From: an uncultured Rubrobacteraceae bacterium
GTDB lineage: Bacteria > Actinomycetota > Rubrobacteria > Rubrobacterales > Rubrobacteraceae
NCBI GenBank assembly: GCA_902806105.1
Contig: CADCVI010000197.1
Location: forward strand, 1 to 5,738
DNA: 5,738 nucleotides
Direction of reading: 5' to 3'
The notes below the pieces were generated by a model. That model had not been told where the DNA came from. It searched no databases and was given only the letters and a program-made list of their open reading frames with translations. Positions within the stretch are counted from its first letter, which is position 1. Each line of letters begins with the position of its first letter. Made by a program: the position numbers and the translations under genes. Shown piece by piece: positions 5,410-5,738 of this stretch.

Positions 5410-5738
5410 CTAGCGGGCCTGGCTCCGCTCCAGGTAGGAGTAGGCGAGCCCCGTGGCCGTCGCGTAGACGGCGTGGTGCAGGAGATCCGTGGCCGTCGCC
5501 TTCCCGCCGTACCGGAAGACGGGCGCGGAGACGTTCAGGGCGGGGAGGATCACCTGCTCGGAGCCCCACACCAGCCCGAGGTGCGCCAGGGTCGCCGCCG
5601 GTCCCGAGAGCCCGGCCGAGTCGAGGAGACCCCGCACGCTCCCCCAGCCCGTGCCGTAGCCCCAGTGGACCAGGTTGGAGAACCGGGCCTCGGACTCCTC
5701 GTCGTTCGGCCGGACGTCCAGCACCTCCTCGGCGGCCT
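5410..5738 (-). CDS. Unrecognised small membrane protein, C-terminal 108 residues
   Basis: The open frame enters from the right edge (before GTG 5724-5722 it reads A-A-E-E without a stop) and ends in TAG at 5412-5410. The start is therefore probably outside the window, although the GTG cannot be excluded. I do not recognise a named family with confidence. Visible: an acidic opening DVRPNDEESEARF, then three mostly hydrophobic segments, roughly LVHWGYGTGWGSVRGLL, AATLAHLGLVWGSEQVILPAL and TDLLHHAVYATATGLAYSYL, suggesting membrane helices. His and Trp recur inside them (VHWGYG, AHLGLVWG, LLHH), and the pattern recalls small actinobacterial conserved membrane proteins. The next gene, the hydrolase, starts 179 bp downstream on the same strand; nothing shows a functional link. 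Confidence 0.72.
   Translation of the reverse strand, partial: AAEEVLDVRPNDEESEARFSNLVHWGYGTGWGSVRGLLDSAGLSGPAATLAHLGLVWGSEQVILPALNVSAPVFRYGGKATATDLLHHAVYATATGLAYSYLERSQAR

Overview
The window is a GC-rich stretch in which every gene I can support lies on the minus strand. The best guess for the source is an actinobacterium of the Rubrobacter type. The reasons are the high GC content combined with frequent ATA isoleucine codons (for example beside the Asp of the AKR 'IDTAD' motif and just before the formate dehydrogenase TGA), GTG starts, and TAG at all five visible stop codons. This lineage call is an inference from codon habit, not a database match.

Layout in the direction of transcription (right to left): (1) the C-terminal part of an unrecognised small membrane protein, 5410-5738, cut by the window edge; (2) an alpha/beta-hydrolase with an Asp nucleophile motif GHDIGG, 4412-5230; (3) a 366-bp gap; (4) an AKR13-like aldo/keto reductase, 3059-4045, coupled to (5) a FabG-like short-chain dehydrogenase/reductase, 2257-3051, whose ribosome-binding site contains the reductase stop codon; (6) after 233 bp, a second aldo/keto reductase of the YdbC-like subgroup, 1148-2023; (7) a 375-bp gap; (8) the N-terminal part of a formate dehydrogenase alpha subunit, 1-772, leaving the window at the left edge.

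The most important point is in the formate dehydrogenase. Its frame meets TGA at 203-205 exactly where the FdnG family has catalytic selenocysteine. The frame continues on the far side with conserved family sequence. Eleven nucleotides after the TGA is a perfect 7-bp hairpin with a GGUCU loop, the same loop sequence and spacing as the E. coli fdhF SECIS element. This is therefore a selenoprotein gene with its recoding signal, and a conventional gene caller would truncate or split it.

The three oxidoreductases and the hydrolase look like a general carbonyl/xenobiotic-reduction neighbourhood: NADPH-dependent reduction of aldehydes and ketones, plus hydrolysis of an ester, epoxide or halide. Their substrates cannot be read from the sequence. 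I see no mobile element, CRISPR array, tRNA or rRNA. Apart from the selenocysteine recoding site I do not see a convincing new system; the remaining observations are modest.
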